A stretch of DNA of 64,000 nucleotides from Natrinema hispanicum. GTDB lineage: Archaea > Halobacteriota > Halobacteria > Halobacteriales > Natrialbaceae. The notes under the pieces were generated by a model, which was not told the origin of the DNA, made no database searches, and saw only the letters and a list, made by a program, of their open reading frames with translations. A program made the position numbers and the translations under genes. The number at the start of each line of letters is the position of its first letter. The first letter of the stretch is position 1. Shown here piece after piece: positions 25,109-33,554 of the stretch. The stretch is from NCBI RefSeq assembly GCF_004217335.1, contig NZ_SHMP01000003.1, forward strand, positions 558,001 to 622,000, read 5' to 3'.

Positions 25109-25795
25109 TCAGTTCTCGTTCGGCGGAGCGGCAGTTCCGTTCTGGCCGCCCGGCGACTCGGTGGCACTCCGCTGGGACCCACGCGGTTCTCGGCCGTCGC
25201 CGATCGACCGGCCGACGTCGTCGCCGGCGATCGAGCGCGCGACCGACGCGGTGTCGGGCCCGCCGAGCTCGGCCGCACGATCGCGCAGCGTTCGGATCGA
25301 TTCGATATCGATGCCACGTTCGTCGCGCACGTCAGCAGGGAGGTCGGCTGCTGTCGACGCGGCGATTGCGGCCCGGCGCTCGATCGTCCGCATCTCGGCT
25401 GCAGTCTGTGCGACTTCTGCACGGTAGCGACCCTCGCTTAGCTCGCCGGCCTCGCGAGACTCGTTCAGCCACTCGAGTCTGGCTTCGAGGTCCGCCAGCC
25501 GCCGTTCGCTCGTCTCGAGGTGATCCGCGATCAAGGATGCTTTCGTCGCGTTGGTCTCGGCGTTTGCAAGCCTGATATCGATGGCCCGCGTCGAGACATC
25601 ACCCTCGAGTTCGGCGTGTTGGACGCCGACGGCCGCAGCGAAGCGTGCGCCGGGTTTGATCGAGTCGGTCTCCGCGTTCGATTCGGGATCGTCCTGGACA
25701 GTGGCACTCGAAACGACGTTCGCCGCTGCGACCGGCACTGCGACCGTCGCGACGACGAGGATCGCTGCCAGTGCAATCGAGAGAGATCGGTTCAT
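25109..25795 (-). CDS. Secreted haloarchaeal coiled-coil protein (DUF7096-like)
   Basis: 228 aa. A classical signal peptide begins MNRSLSIALAAILVVATVAVPVAAA. The mature part has a coiled-coil region from about residue 75 to 160 (ETNATKASLIADHLETSERRLADLEARLEWLNESREAGELSEGRYRAEVAQTAAEMRTIERRAA). The tail is Gly/Pro/Ser-rich. Several N-x-S/T sequons (NATK, NESR, NGTA) would allow N-glycosylation. It has no enzyme motif and is probably cell-surface. It lies directly before the DUF7345/wHTH membrane protein gene (25958-27085), and the two may form a sensory pair; that is inference. Confidence 0.75.
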   Translation of the reverse strand: MNRSLSIALAAILVVATVAVPVAAANVVSSATVQDDPESNAETDSIKPGARFAAAVGVQHAELEGDVSTRAIDIRLANAETNATKASLIADHLETSERRLADLEARLEWLNESREAGELSEGRYRAEVAQTAAEMRTIERRAAIAASTAADLPADVRDERGIDIESIRTLRDRAAELGGPDTASVARSIAGDDVGRSIGDGREPRGSQRSATESPGGQNGTAAPPNEN

Positions 25796-25957
25796 TGGTG
25801 GCTATCGTATCTGTATGGTGATATACGTTCGAGACGATGTCCTGGGTTCAACGACGGTTAACGCCGTTCAACGCCGTTTTCGATCCGGTGCTGTCCGTCG
25901 GTTTCGACGAGTTTTGCCGTGGCGCACTCGCCGGTCGGTTCGCGCAGTGAGATCGGG

Positions 25958-27085
25958 TCATTGTTCGCTGTCACTATCGGTTTCCATCGTGAGCTCATCG
26001 GCCTCGGGCAGCGAGAGCACGTTCTCACGGCCGAGGCGGAACGACTCGAGGTCCTCTTCCTCGCGTAAGCCACTGACCACCTTGCTGGTCTTTGCGTCGG
26101 TCCAGCCCAGTTCCTCGACGACCGCCTGCTGTTTCATCCGGCCGCCGTTGTCCCTCACAAGTCGAAGGACCTGTTCTTCGTTACTGAGGAGCTCCGTCGC
26201 CGGCGTTCCGGTTGCGCTTGCTGCGCTGTCGGTCGCCGCGCTGTCGTCCGCTGTCACCGCCGACTGTGACTCCGGTTTGGACTCGGCTGCAGGGTCGGGA
26301 TCACTCCGGTTGCCGACCGCCAGCCCCGCCGTCGACGCGCGGTTGCGGTACCACCACGCGCCGACAACACCGAGGGCGACCACGACGACTGCAGCCCCGA
26401 CGACCGTCGCCGTGCTGAACGGGCCGCCCGACGTGACGACGACTCGAGGCTCGCCGGAGATGAAATCGGTCGATTCGCCGCGCCAGATCACGACGGTCTC
26501 ACGGTTCTCGTCCGGATCAGGCGTGACCGACGTTTGCTTGTAGCCGTCGGGCCACTCGAACAGCAGTCGCGTCCCGTCATCGAGGTAGATCCCCTCGATG
26601 GCGTCGCCCGCCCGGAGTTCATTGCCATCGACAGCGGCGAACCCATGCCAGCGAAACGTGTATCTGACGACGCCGTACTCGCGGGCGAACGACTGGCGCT
26701 CGGTCTCGACGGCGAATCCGTCGGCGGACATCTCGCGGCCCGTCGCGTTCTGTGCCGCAGCGACCGTCTCGGTCATCCGATCGGCGAACGACTGCGTGTA
26801 ATTCCCGGGATCGTCCTGGATGTCATCCCGGAGCGATTCGAATGCCGTCGTGCTCTCGGTGTCGTCGAGCCGGACCCAGAACTCGAGGGTCCACTCGGCG
26901 GTCCCGTTCGGCTGGAGCGCCACGTCCATTCGGACCTCGTCCGCATCGAGTTGCGTGTCCTGCAGCTCGAACGGGTTTGACTGCGTGCGGCTGGGGTCCG
27001 TCGCCCCGGTCGCGGCCGCAACCGGCCCCGAGCCGGTCACAAGCAGTGCGACGACCATGATCGTCACGCCGACGCGACTGTTCAT
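25958..27085 (-). CDS. Membrane-anchored winged-helix protein (DUF7345-like + DUF7343-like)
   Basis: 375 aa. The signal peptide is at residues 1-25 (MNSRVGVTIMVVALLVTGSGPVAAA). A ~190-residue extracellular beta-rich domain contains VRMDVALQPNGTAEWTLEFWVRLDD and RQSFAREYGVVRYTFRWHGF. One transmembrane segment (about residues 220-245, ATVVGAAVVVVALGVVGAWWY) is followed by a Ser/Asp/Glu-rich linker. The C-terminal winged helix-turn-helix (LLSNEEQVLRLVRDNGGRMKQQAVVEELGWTDAKTSKVVSGLREEEDL) would be cytoplasmic. The topology is that of a one-component membrane regulator that senses the outside and binds DNA. The TATA-like ttttaacta at 27108-27116 supports the start. Confidence 0.85.
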   Translation of the reverse strand: MNSRVGVTIMVVALLVTGSGPVAAATGATDPSRTQSNPFELQDTQLDADEVRMDVALQPNGTAEWTLEFWVRLDDTESTTAFESLRDDIQDDPGNYTQSFADRMTETVAAAQNATGREMSADGFAVETERQSFAREYGVVRYTFRWHGFAAVDGNELRAGDAIEGIYLDDGTRLLFEWPDGYKQTSVTPDPDENRETVVIWRGESTDFISGEPRVVVTSGGPFSTATVVGAAVVVVALGVVGAWWYRNRASTAGLAVGNRSDPDPAAESKPESQSAVTADDSAATDSAASATGTPATELLSNEEQVLRLVRDNGGRMKQQAVVEELGWTDAKTSKVVSGLREEEDLESFRLGRENVLSLPEADELTMETDSDSEQ

Positions 27086-27401
27086 ATACGTCGGTTCTTG
27101 CCACCTTAGTTAAAACATGCGAAAGTAAGAAAGAGCGTGCTCACTGCACCCTATCTGCCCTATTCGTCCGATACTGCAGAAAAATATACTATAGTAATCA
27201 TATTATTTGGCCGATTCCAGATGCTTTAGAGCGAACCGATTCAGTCTGTTCGAACCGCCAGCAGTCGGCAGCGAAAAAAGCGCCAGCGGGGTGGAGAGGG
27301 AGCGTCAGCAGGGATCCTTCATACGGTCTGCTGTACCGATGTCCCGGCGTCTCCGCAGGACGGGTCGCGGATACGCCGGCACTGACTGACAGTCGTCCGT
27401 A
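27086..27401. other. Gene-free interval with AT-rich block and repeat copy 2
   Basis: 316 bp. From 27108 to 27225 it is AT-rich (for example ataatcatattatttgg around 27190-27210) and carries the promoter for 25958-27085. From 27319 it contains the second full copy of the palindromic repeat. No gene is supported. Confidence 0.7.
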
Positions 27402-27404
27402 TCA
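27319..27404. repeat. Palindromic structured repeat, copy 2 (complete)
   Basis: 86 bp, bounded by tcatacgg (27319-27326) and ccgtatca (27397-27404). The 13-bp central arms ccggcgtctccgc (27344-27356) and gcggatacgccgg (27367-27379) pair 12 of 13. The loop aggacgggtc is identical to copy 1. Relative to copy 1, two base pairs in the arm are exchanged with compensation. The right end, read on the minus strand as tga, provides the stop codon of the 27402-27773 gene. Confidence 0.85.
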
Positions 27405-27773
27405 AGCCCCCGGCACGCCGAGTGCAGAGATTTGGCCGATACCGAGCAACTCGAGTGCCGCGAGGATGACGACCGCGGCCATCCAGGCGACGACGGCGAC
27501 GCCGGCCGAGTGCCACCAGCCGAGTTGGTAGCGCCACCTGACGATGCCGATCCACGCGGCTATCGCCAGCAACTCGCCGAGCAGCGGCACCGGCTCGAGG
27601 ACGGCCCAGACCAACGCACCGAGCAGTGCAGTCAGCACCGCGTGGGCGTAGTCCTGTGCGTCCGAGACGACGTGTGTGCCGACGTGGAGGGCACCGCCGC
27701 CTACGAGCAGGCTCACGGCGAACGTCAGCAACCGATCTTCGATGCCGACCGAGGCCGGCGGCGCTGGTGTCAT
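27402..27773 (-). CDS. Multi-pass membrane protein, 123 aa
   Basis: A hydrophobic protein with about four membrane segments: LLTFAVSLLVGGGALHVG, YAHAVLTALLGALVWAVL, LLAIAAWIGIVRWRYQLGWW and GVAVVAWMAAVVILAALELL. Conserved His residues lie in GALHVGTHVV. Function not recognised; similar short proteins are common in haloarchaea (recall only). It starts 10 bp after the stop of the 222-aa secreted protein on the same strand. Its stop codon is formed by the edge of repeat copy 2. Confidence 0.75.
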   Translation of the reverse strand: MTPAPPASVGIEDRLLTFAVSLLVGGGALHVGTHVVSDAQDYAHAVLTALLGALVWAVLEPVPLLGELLAIAAWIGIVRWRYQLGWWHSAGVAVVAWMAAVVILAALELLGIGQISALGVPGA

Positions 27774-27783
27774 GGGATGTCAG

Positions 27784-28452
27784 TTAGGCGCTGGTCTGCG
27801 TGTCGTCCGATGCTGTCTGGTCGTCGTCGGGCTGTGTGTCGGCAGTCTGCTCGTCGCTCGACTGACGCTGTTCGCTGTCAGGCTGCGTGTCGTCCGACTG
27901 GGGCTGTTCATCGTCGGTCTCCTGAGACTGCTCGTCGGTGTTATCGGCGCTGTCGGTGTCGGTCGGCTGCGCTTCGTTGGCGGTGTCAGTCGCGTCGGTC
28001 TTGTCAGTGTCGTCGCCCGGCGTCACTACGCTGATCGCCTCACCAAGCCGGCTCCCGAGGTCACCACTCAGGAACGTCGAAATCTTGTCGTGGATCGTGG
28101 AGACGTGATCCGGAACCTGCGCAGGGAGGTCGACGGCCGGCCCCTGTCCGTTGCCGTTGTCAGTGTCGGCAGCAGCGCTGTTCTCGCTTCGATTCGCGTT
28201 GTCGGCAGCAGCACCGTTCTGGGTGCGGTTGTCCGACGCGGCACTGTTCGCACTCCGCTCGTCGGCAGCGGTGCTGTTCTCGCTTCGATTCGCGTTGTCG
28301 GCTGCATCCTGTGCGTTGCTCTCTGCGTGGTCGTCGAGACGATCCGCGCCCGTGTCGACATCGACGGGTGCGTTTCCGGGTGCCGCGGCGGCGACCCCGC
28401 TCGCTACGATCAGTGCTGCGAACACGGCAGCGATGAGCGTCGTTCGGTTCAT
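27784..28452 (-). CDS. Secreted low-complexity Asn/Asp/Ser/Gln-rich protein
   Basis: 222 aa. The signal peptide is at residues 1-24 (MNRTTLIAAVFAALIVASGVAAAAPG). A stretch rich in NRS/NST/NRT sequons follows, with two identical ADNANRSENS units, then a helical piece (VPDHVSTIHDKISTFLSGDLGSRLGEAISVVTP). The final ~80 residues are almost only D, Q, T, S and E. It is a glycosylation-rich, extremely acidic surface or secreted protein; function unknown. It lies 10 bp upstream of the 123-aa membrane protein gene. The low-complexity design resembles other secreted haloarchaeal proteins in this cluster, such as 25109-25795. Confidence 0.75.
   Translation of the reverse strand: MNRTTLIAAVFAALIVASGVAAAAPGNAPVDVDTGADRLDDHAESNAQDAADNANRSENSTAADERSANSAASDNRTQNGAAADNANRSENSAAADTDNGNGQGPAVDLPAQVPDHVSTIHDKISTFLSGDLGSRLGEAISVVTPGDDTDKTDATDTANEAQPTDTDSADNTDEQSQETDDEQPQSDDTQPDSEQRQSSDEQTADTQPDDDQTASDDTQTSA
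28177..28206 (-). repeat. 30-bp exact internal repeat, copy 1
   Basis: A 30-bp run identical to 28273-28302, 96 bp apart, encoding ADNANRSENS on the minus strand inside the low-complexity secreted protein. Exact DNA identity suggests recent duplication of a ~96-bp unit. Confidence 0.75.
28273..28302 (-). repeat. 30-bp exact internal repeat, copy 2
   Basis: Second exact copy of the 30-bp unit at 28177-28206; see that entry. Confidence 0.75.
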
Positions 28453-28811
28453 AGCTTGCACCCGATGCTCGGTGGTCTGATGGACTTGAAGGGGGATCGT
28501 GGTGAACGCGGTTTGCATCCGTTTACGACCATTTAACCGACGTTTTCGGGGGTTTGTGACCCATTCAACGTGGATCGAACGAGGGCGAGTCGACGGCGGA
28601 CAGGAGACCTCGATTCGGCTCCAATACCTTGCCGACCGCGCCGGAAGCGCGCGTCGTCGCAGTACGAACACGCGTCCCTCGAGCACCACCCTCACAGAAT
28701 CGCAGCCTTCGCGTCGGCGTGATTCCCGTCCGGGCACCGAGGCACGTGGCCGTCGCCCCCACTGCTGCGTGCCAAACGGCTATACGGGCCGATCGACTAT
28801 CCCCGGCGTAC
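28453..28811. other. Gene-free interval between divergent genes
   Basis: 359 bp between the secreted-protein gene (minus) and the HAD phosphatase gene (plus). Short open frames on both strands lack codon-bias support. It contains a cgttttcg-type sequence at about 28542, similar to one at about 25870. No gene, repeat or structured RNA is recognised. Confidence 0.55.
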
Positions 28812-29468
28812 ATGACCGCTGTGTTGTTCGATATGGACGGCGTCGTCGTCAACAGCGAAGATTTCTGGGTCGATTTCCAGCGCGAAGAGATCCTACCGGC
28901 GACAGTCCCTGACACGGACGTCTCCGTCACCGAGACGAGTGGCATGAACTTTCGCGAGATCTACGACTACCTCGAGGCCGAGTACGGGACCGCCATCTCC
29001 CGCGAGGAGTTCATCCAGCGATTCAACGCGGCCGCTGAGGAGATCTACACCGAGCGCGCTGCTCTCCTCGATGGCTTCCACGACCTCCTCGACGAGCTGG
29101 ATGCTCGCGACGTGCCGACGGCGCTCGTCTCGTCATCACCCCACGACTGGATCGGCATGGTCCTCGAGCAATTTGATCTCGAGGACTCGTTCGATCGCGT
29201 CATCAGCGCCGACGATATCGACGCCGCGAGCAAGCCCGAACCGGACGTCTTCGAGTACGCGGCTGGCGAGCTCGGCGTTCCCGCCGCCGACTGCGTCGCC
29301 GTCGAGGACTCGGCAAACGGAATTACGGCAGCCGCTCGAGCGGACATGACCGTCGTCGCCTACCGGATCGAGGCCCACGGCGACATCGATCGCTCGGCTG
29401 CGGACGTGATCGTCGATTCGCCCGCGGCGCTTCGCGAGCGGGTGCTCGAGGTGACGGTACAGCAATAA
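28812..29468 (+). CDS. HAD-superfamily phosphatase (beta-phosphoglucomutase-like)
   Basis: 218 aa from ATG 28812; the open frame begins at 28629 but the family start is MTAVLFDMDGVVVNSED. Motif I is DMDG (Asp nucleophile near residue 7), motif II is VSSSP, motif III is the Lys in SKPEPDVFEYA, and motif IV is the acidic VEDSANGITAA. The cap domain is helical (about residues 20-85). It belongs to subfamily IA with phosphoglycolate phosphatase and beta-phosphoglucomutase; the substrate is unknown. Ordinary codon use; it is followed by a gene of more AT-rich composition. Confidence 0.88.
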   Translation: MTAVLFDMDGVVVNSEDFWVDFQREEILPATVPDTDVSVTETSGMNFREIYDYLEAEYGTAISREEFIQRFNAAAEEIYTERAALLDGFHDLLDELDARDVPTALVSSSPHDWIGMVLEQFDLEDSFDRVISADDIDAASKPEPDVFEYAAGELGVPAADCVAVEDSANGITAAARADMTVVAYRIEAHGDIDRSAADVIVDSPAALRERVLEVTVQQ

Positions 29469-29545
29469 AAGGGCATCATCGAAGTTATTTTACTGGTTAC
29501 ATAAGCTAGAAAGGATTCATTACATATTCTCCCGTCTGCTGGTTT

Positions 29546-30352
29546 ATGTCAACCTGCCAATTGAATGGGGCGGAACTGTGGTACGAGGAACGCGGTGAGG
29601 GAACACCGATTCTGTTCCTGCATGGAATGATGGCGGGAAGTCGGTTTTTCATCAAGCAACTGAACTCCCTCGAGGGGAACTATCGACCGATGGCTCTGGA
29701 TTTCCGTGGACACGGTCGTTCAGCCAACCCGGAGGCAGGGCACCTTCTACCGCAGTATGCTCGGGACCTGGAGGCCTTTCTGGAGGTGCAATCGCTTGAC
29801 GATATCATCATCGTAGGACACTCGATGGGGGCCTCCGTTGCCTGGGATTTCGTCAAGCAGTTCGGGACGGACCAACTCGGAGGTCTTGTGGTCGTCGATC
29901 AACCGGCGGCCGAGTTCGCTTGGGAAGACAACGAACATGCGGATACCGATCTCGACGGACTCAAACAACTCATGGAGATGGCTCAAACCGATCATGAGAG
30001 CCTCAACGAACTTGCCAGTGAGGCAATATTCAAAGAGCCGTCGTCACTCTCAGAAGAGATCCGACGGCTCGTTTACGACGAGTTTTCCCGGTGTCCGCCA
30101 CCGGTCAAAAGCGCGATTATTTTCGATCAAATCATGCGAGACTATCGAAGCGTCTTGAAAGAATTAGATCTGGACACGCTCGTCTGCGCCGGTGCTGACG
30201 AATCGTATATGCCTATCGCACCCATCGAAAACGTGGCCGGCTTGATACCGAACGCGGAGTTCACACTGTTCGAAGAAAGCGGTCACTGTCCGATGATAGA
30301 AGAGCCTGATCAGTTCGATCGTGAACTAACGGAATTTATTGAATCGCTCTGA
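29546..30352 (+). CDS. Alpha/beta hydrolase fold protein
   Basis: 268 aa. The classical fold includes an oxyanion region FLHGMMAGS, DFRGHGRSANP, nucleophile elbow VGHSMGAS (Ser near residue 95), the acidic residue in VCAGADESYMPI, and catalytic His in EESGHCPMIEEP near residue 250. It is a hydrolase of the haloperoxidase/esterase type, substrate unknown. Codon use differs from its neighbours: many A/T-ending codons, fewer CTCGAG pairs, and AT-rich flanks, including upstream agttattttactgg. This suggests recent acquisition. It is not part of an operon. Confidence 0.88.
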   Translation: MSTCQLNGAELWYEERGEGTPILFLHGMMAGSRFFIKQLNSLEGNYRPMALDFRGHGRSANPEAGHLLPQYARDLEAFLEVQSLDDIIIVGHSMGASVAWDFVKQFGTDQLGGLVVVDQPAAEFAWEDNEHADTDLDGLKQLMEMAQTDHESLNELASEAIFKEPSSLSEEIRRLVYDEFSRCPPPVKSAIIFDQIMRDYRSVLKELDLDTLVCAGADESYMPIAPIENVAGLIPNAEFTLFEESGHCPMIEEPDQFDRELTEFIESL

Positions 30353-30471
30353 ACCGGTCGTTCCGATTCAGCAGTCCCTATGATCGAGACACCCTCTGTA
30401 CCCACCGTTCGTCATATCGCTACACCAGGGGTAGGCGAGTGCTTCTATGACACCGCCGCGGGGAATCGTCG

Positions 30472-32829
30472 TTACTGGACTTCGACTGTCCGGGTCGCCT
30501 CGAGCGGCACCAGCGGTTCCTCGGGGAAGGCGACGCTGACGGTAAACTCGAGAACGTCGGCGTCGGCACCGAAGACGCCCACCGGCACGGTTTCTGCGTC
30601 GCGCAGGTAGGTGTTCGCGCTCGTCATTTCGACTCCATTGACCGTCACGCGGATGCCGGCACGGGCGGGCTCGCCGACGTTGCGGACCGTGACCTCGCAG
30701 ACCTCGTTTTCGCCGGTCGCGATGGCGTCGGGGAACTGCCCCCACTCGAGGTCGACCGCGGGCAGCGACTGAGCACCCTCGTAGACGCCCTCGGCGACGC
30801 CCTCTGTGAGGCCGGCGTCGACGAGGCCCGCGACGCTCGCGTCGACGACATCGCCGGGAGTCGACAGCCCCTCTGTCGCTAACTTGCTCGCACGACCCGG
30901 GCCGACGCCATCGATAGCAGTGAGTCCGACCGCGTCCTCGGCGACGCCGTTCTCGATGCGAGCCTCGACTCGACGCGCGAGGTTGGCGGCATGGGGGCCG
31001 ACGAACCGATCGAGGAACGCCTCGAGCGCCGAGACGAGCCGCGTGGCGTTTTGTCGGATGACCCAGGCGTCGCTGCGCAGTTCCGCGGGCGTCGAGCCGC
31101 TTGCCGCGCCGCGGAGAATCGCGAGCACCTTGCGTTCGCCCGCCTCGAGATCGTCCGTCTCCTGACCGACCAACACTGCGTTGATCGCATCGCGTTCGTC
31201 CTGACGGGCCGAGACGGAGTCGAACTCCTCGGCGGTCGCAATCGTCTCGAGGACATCACTGGTCGTCAACTCACCCCCGTCATCGACACGGTCACACAGC
31301 GCCGCAAAGCGGGCCGCCGTATCGAGTCGGAGATAGTACTTCGAGGTCAACACGCCCCGGGGTGTCGCCTCGATCGAAAGGTCCTCGCCGGTCTCGACGA
31401 AGCCACGGTCGACCAGCCCCTCGAGACAGTCCCGGACACGCTGGCGCAGATTCGGGAAGTCGTAGTCGTCGGGCTTGGACTGCCCGCGGACGTAGTAGAA
31501 GGTCGTCTCGAGCCAGTCCATTACGTCCTCGAGATCGGTGATCGTGCCCATCGCGATCTCGGCGTTGAGGTGGGTCGCCAGACTCTCCGCGAGCCGGGAC
31601 TCGATCTCCTTGCCGTCACGCAGGAGGCGGCGGTACTTGTCCGCCTCCGCCGTATCACAGACGACCCAGCCGTAGCCGATATCATCGTAGCCCGGCCGAC
31701 CCGCGCGCCCGAGCATCTGGAGCACGTCAAGGGGGCTCATGTCGATCTCGCCCTCGAGGGGGTCGTGCAGTTTCGTATCGCGAATCACGACACAGCGGGC
31801 CGGCAGGTTCACCCCCCAGGCCAGCGTCGACGTCGAAAAGAGGAGTTCGACGTGACCCGCCTTGAACCACTCCTCGACGAGGTCGCGGTCGTTCTTCGAG
31901 AGGCCGGCGTGGTGGAAGGCCACACCGTCTAAGACTGAGTTTCTCAGGGTTTCGTTCTCGAGAGCCTTCGATTCGGTATGAAAGTCGTAGTCGCCGCGTG
32001 CACCCATCGGAATGTCGCGTTCGGCGATCTCGTCTCTGGCCTTCTTGGCGGCCTGGACGGTGTCCTGACGGGAGGAGACGAACACGAGCGACTGCCCGTC
32101 CTCCCGGAGATGTGGCTCCGCGAGATCGAGCGCGCGATACAGCCGGCGGTACTTGTCCGCAAAGGAGTTCTCGCCGTGCGTGTAGGTCTTGACACCGGCG
32201 TTGAGGTCGACGGGGCGATACTCCTCGCCGAACTCGAAGGTACACTCCTCGGGCGCGTCGAGCCACGCCGCGACATCGCCGACATTGGGCATCGTCGCCG
32301 AGAGCGCAACGATACGGGGCCCACAGAGCCGGCGCAGCCGCGAGATCGTTACCTCGAGCACGGAGCCCCGACGATCCGCGTCCAGCAGATGAACCTCGTC
32401 GATCACGCAGACGTCGATGTCGGTGACGAAGTCGTACCGCCGGGAGTCGTGTTTCCGGGTCGCCGAGTCGAGCTTTTCGGGGGTCATCACGAGGATGTCA
32501 GCCCGGCGCGCGCGGCGAGGATTTAGGTCGCGCTCGCCGGTGACGACGTACACCGAGTAATCCAGTTCCTCGAACCGGTCCCAGTCGTCTTCCTTCTCGT
32601 TCGTCAGCGCTCGCATCGGCGCGATAAACAGCGCGGTACCGCCGTCGGCGAGTGCCTTACAGATCGCCAGCTCCGCGAGTGCCGTCTTTCCCGAGGCGGT
32701 CGGCGCGCTCGCGACCACGTTCTCGTCGGACTCGAGCAATGCGGGCAGGGCCTCACGTTGCATCCGGTTGAACTCCTCGAACGCGAACGCATCGGCGAAC
32801 TCCGGGAGAACCTCGGCGACCTCCATCAC
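30472..32829 (-). CDS. Ski2-like DEAD/DEAH-box helicase with Sec63/Brl-type C-terminus
   Basis: 785 aa. RecA domain 1 has the Q-motif region FNRMQREALP, Walker A APTASGKTALAE, motif II DEVH and motif III SATMPN. RecA domain 2 has FHHAGL, TSTLAWGVNLPA and motif VI MLGRAGRPGYDD. A winged-helix domain follows, then a Sec63-like helical region with HhH (LTAIDGVGPGRASKLATEGL), and a final ~110-residue Ig-like domain (FPDAIATGENEVCEVTVRNVGE...). It is a superfamily 2 helicase of the Ski2/Hel308/Brr2 group. RNA or DNA substrate cannot be told; annotations as Hel308-like are common. The start is MMEV; the second Met is equally possible. Confidence 0.88.
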   Translation of the reverse strand: MMEVAEVLPEFADAFAFEEFNRMQREALPALLESDENVVASAPTASGKTALAELAICKALADGGTALFIAPMRALTNEKEDDWDRFEELDYSVYVVTGERDLNPRRARRADILVMTPEKLDSATRKHDSRRYDFVTDIDVCVIDEVHLLDADRRGSVLEVTISRLRRLCGPRIVALSATMPNVGDVAAWLDAPEECTFEFGEEYRPVDLNAGVKTYTHGENSFADKYRRLYRALDLAEPHLREDGQSLVFVSSRQDTVQAAKKARDEIAERDIPMGARGDYDFHTESKALENETLRNSVLDGVAFHHAGLSKNDRDLVEEWFKAGHVELLFSTSTLAWGVNLPARCVVIRDTKLHDPLEGEIDMSPLDVLQMLGRAGRPGYDDIGYGWVVCDTAEADKYRRLLRDGKEIESRLAESLATHLNAEIAMGTITDLEDVMDWLETTFYYVRGQSKPDDYDFPNLRQRVRDCLEGLVDRGFVETGEDLSIEATPRGVLTSKYYLRLDTAARFAALCDRVDDGGELTTSDVLETIATAEEFDSVSARQDERDAINAVLVGQETDDLEAGERKVLAILRGAASGSTPAELRSDAWVIRQNATRLVSALEAFLDRFVGPHAANLARRVEARIENGVAEDAVGLTAIDGVGPGRASKLATEGLSTPGDVVDASVAGLVDAGLTEGVAEGVYEGAQSLPAVDLEWGQFPDAIATGENEVCEVTVRNVGEPARAGIRVTVNGVEMTSANTYLRDAETVPVGVFGADADVLEFTVSVAFPEEPLVPLEATRTVEVQ

Positions 32830-32879
32830 ACAGAAACGAGGTGTGACAGGTCAAAGGCGTTTCCTTCGAGTCGCGTTCC

Positions 32880-33479
32880 CTACCGCGTGCCGACGGCAGC
32901 GGCGATCGCGGCTCCGGCAGTCGCGAACACCAATGGGTACAAGACGCCGCCGAGGACGATCGCTGGCAGGAGCGCCGGTGCGATCGAACTGCTCGCTTCG
33001 ATGCCGAGCGCGGACGTTTCAGTGGTCGATTCAGTGACGACGGCTCCGAGGCCCATGACGACAGCATAGCCGATCGCTACCGGCGCGCCGGCGACGACGG
33101 CATCGCCGAGATCGGTCACGTTCCACCGCAGGGCCAGCACCGCACCGGCTGCGAGCAACACGAGCGGCGGCACCACGTACAGCAAGGTCGCGCTCGCGGC
33201 GTCCGATTGTGCGATGAGATCGAGAGTACTCATCCCGGCAAACGAGCCGATTTGACCGCTGACCTCGATATCGACCAGGTGCGCCTCGTAGAAGAACCAG
33301 GCGACGGCTTTCCACTCGGCGACGGTGTCGCCGGCAGCCTCACGGACCTGACTGGCGACCAGTAGATACGTCAGGAGATAGCCGATCGTGGCGGCGAAGA
33401 CACCGACCCCCGCACTCGCTGCGACGCTCGAGCGACGCGAGACCGTGGGCTCTTCGGAAGGGACTGATTGGGGGGACAT
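32880..33479 (-). CDS. Multi-pass membrane protein of unknown function
   Basis: 199 aa. Hydrophobic segments near residues 20-42 (SVAASAGVGVFAATIGYLLTYLLVAS), 98-120 (TLLYVVPPLVLLAAGAVLAL), 126-148 and 165-195 give about four or five membrane passes. A loop of polar residues (REAAGDTVAEWKAVAWFFYEAHLVDIEV) sits between the first and second passes. No domain is recognised. It is on the same strand as the downstream helicase gene, with about 50 bp between them. Confidence 0.7.
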   Translation of the reverse strand: MSPQSVPSEEPTVSRRSSVAASAGVGVFAATIGYLLTYLLVASQVREAAGDTVAEWKAVAWFFYEAHLVDIEVSGQIGSFAGMSTLDLIAQSDAASATLLYVVPPLVLLAAGAVLALRWNVTDLGDAVVAGAPVAIGYAVVMGLGAVVTESTTETSALGIEASSSIAPALLPAIVLGGVLYPLVFATAGAAIAAAVGTR

Positions 33480-33554
33480 CGTACCGGTTCTCGAAGCCGA
33501 GTCAGCTAATGGGTCTTGTGGTTTCTCGAGCGACCGGTTCCGACCGCGTGCCGA

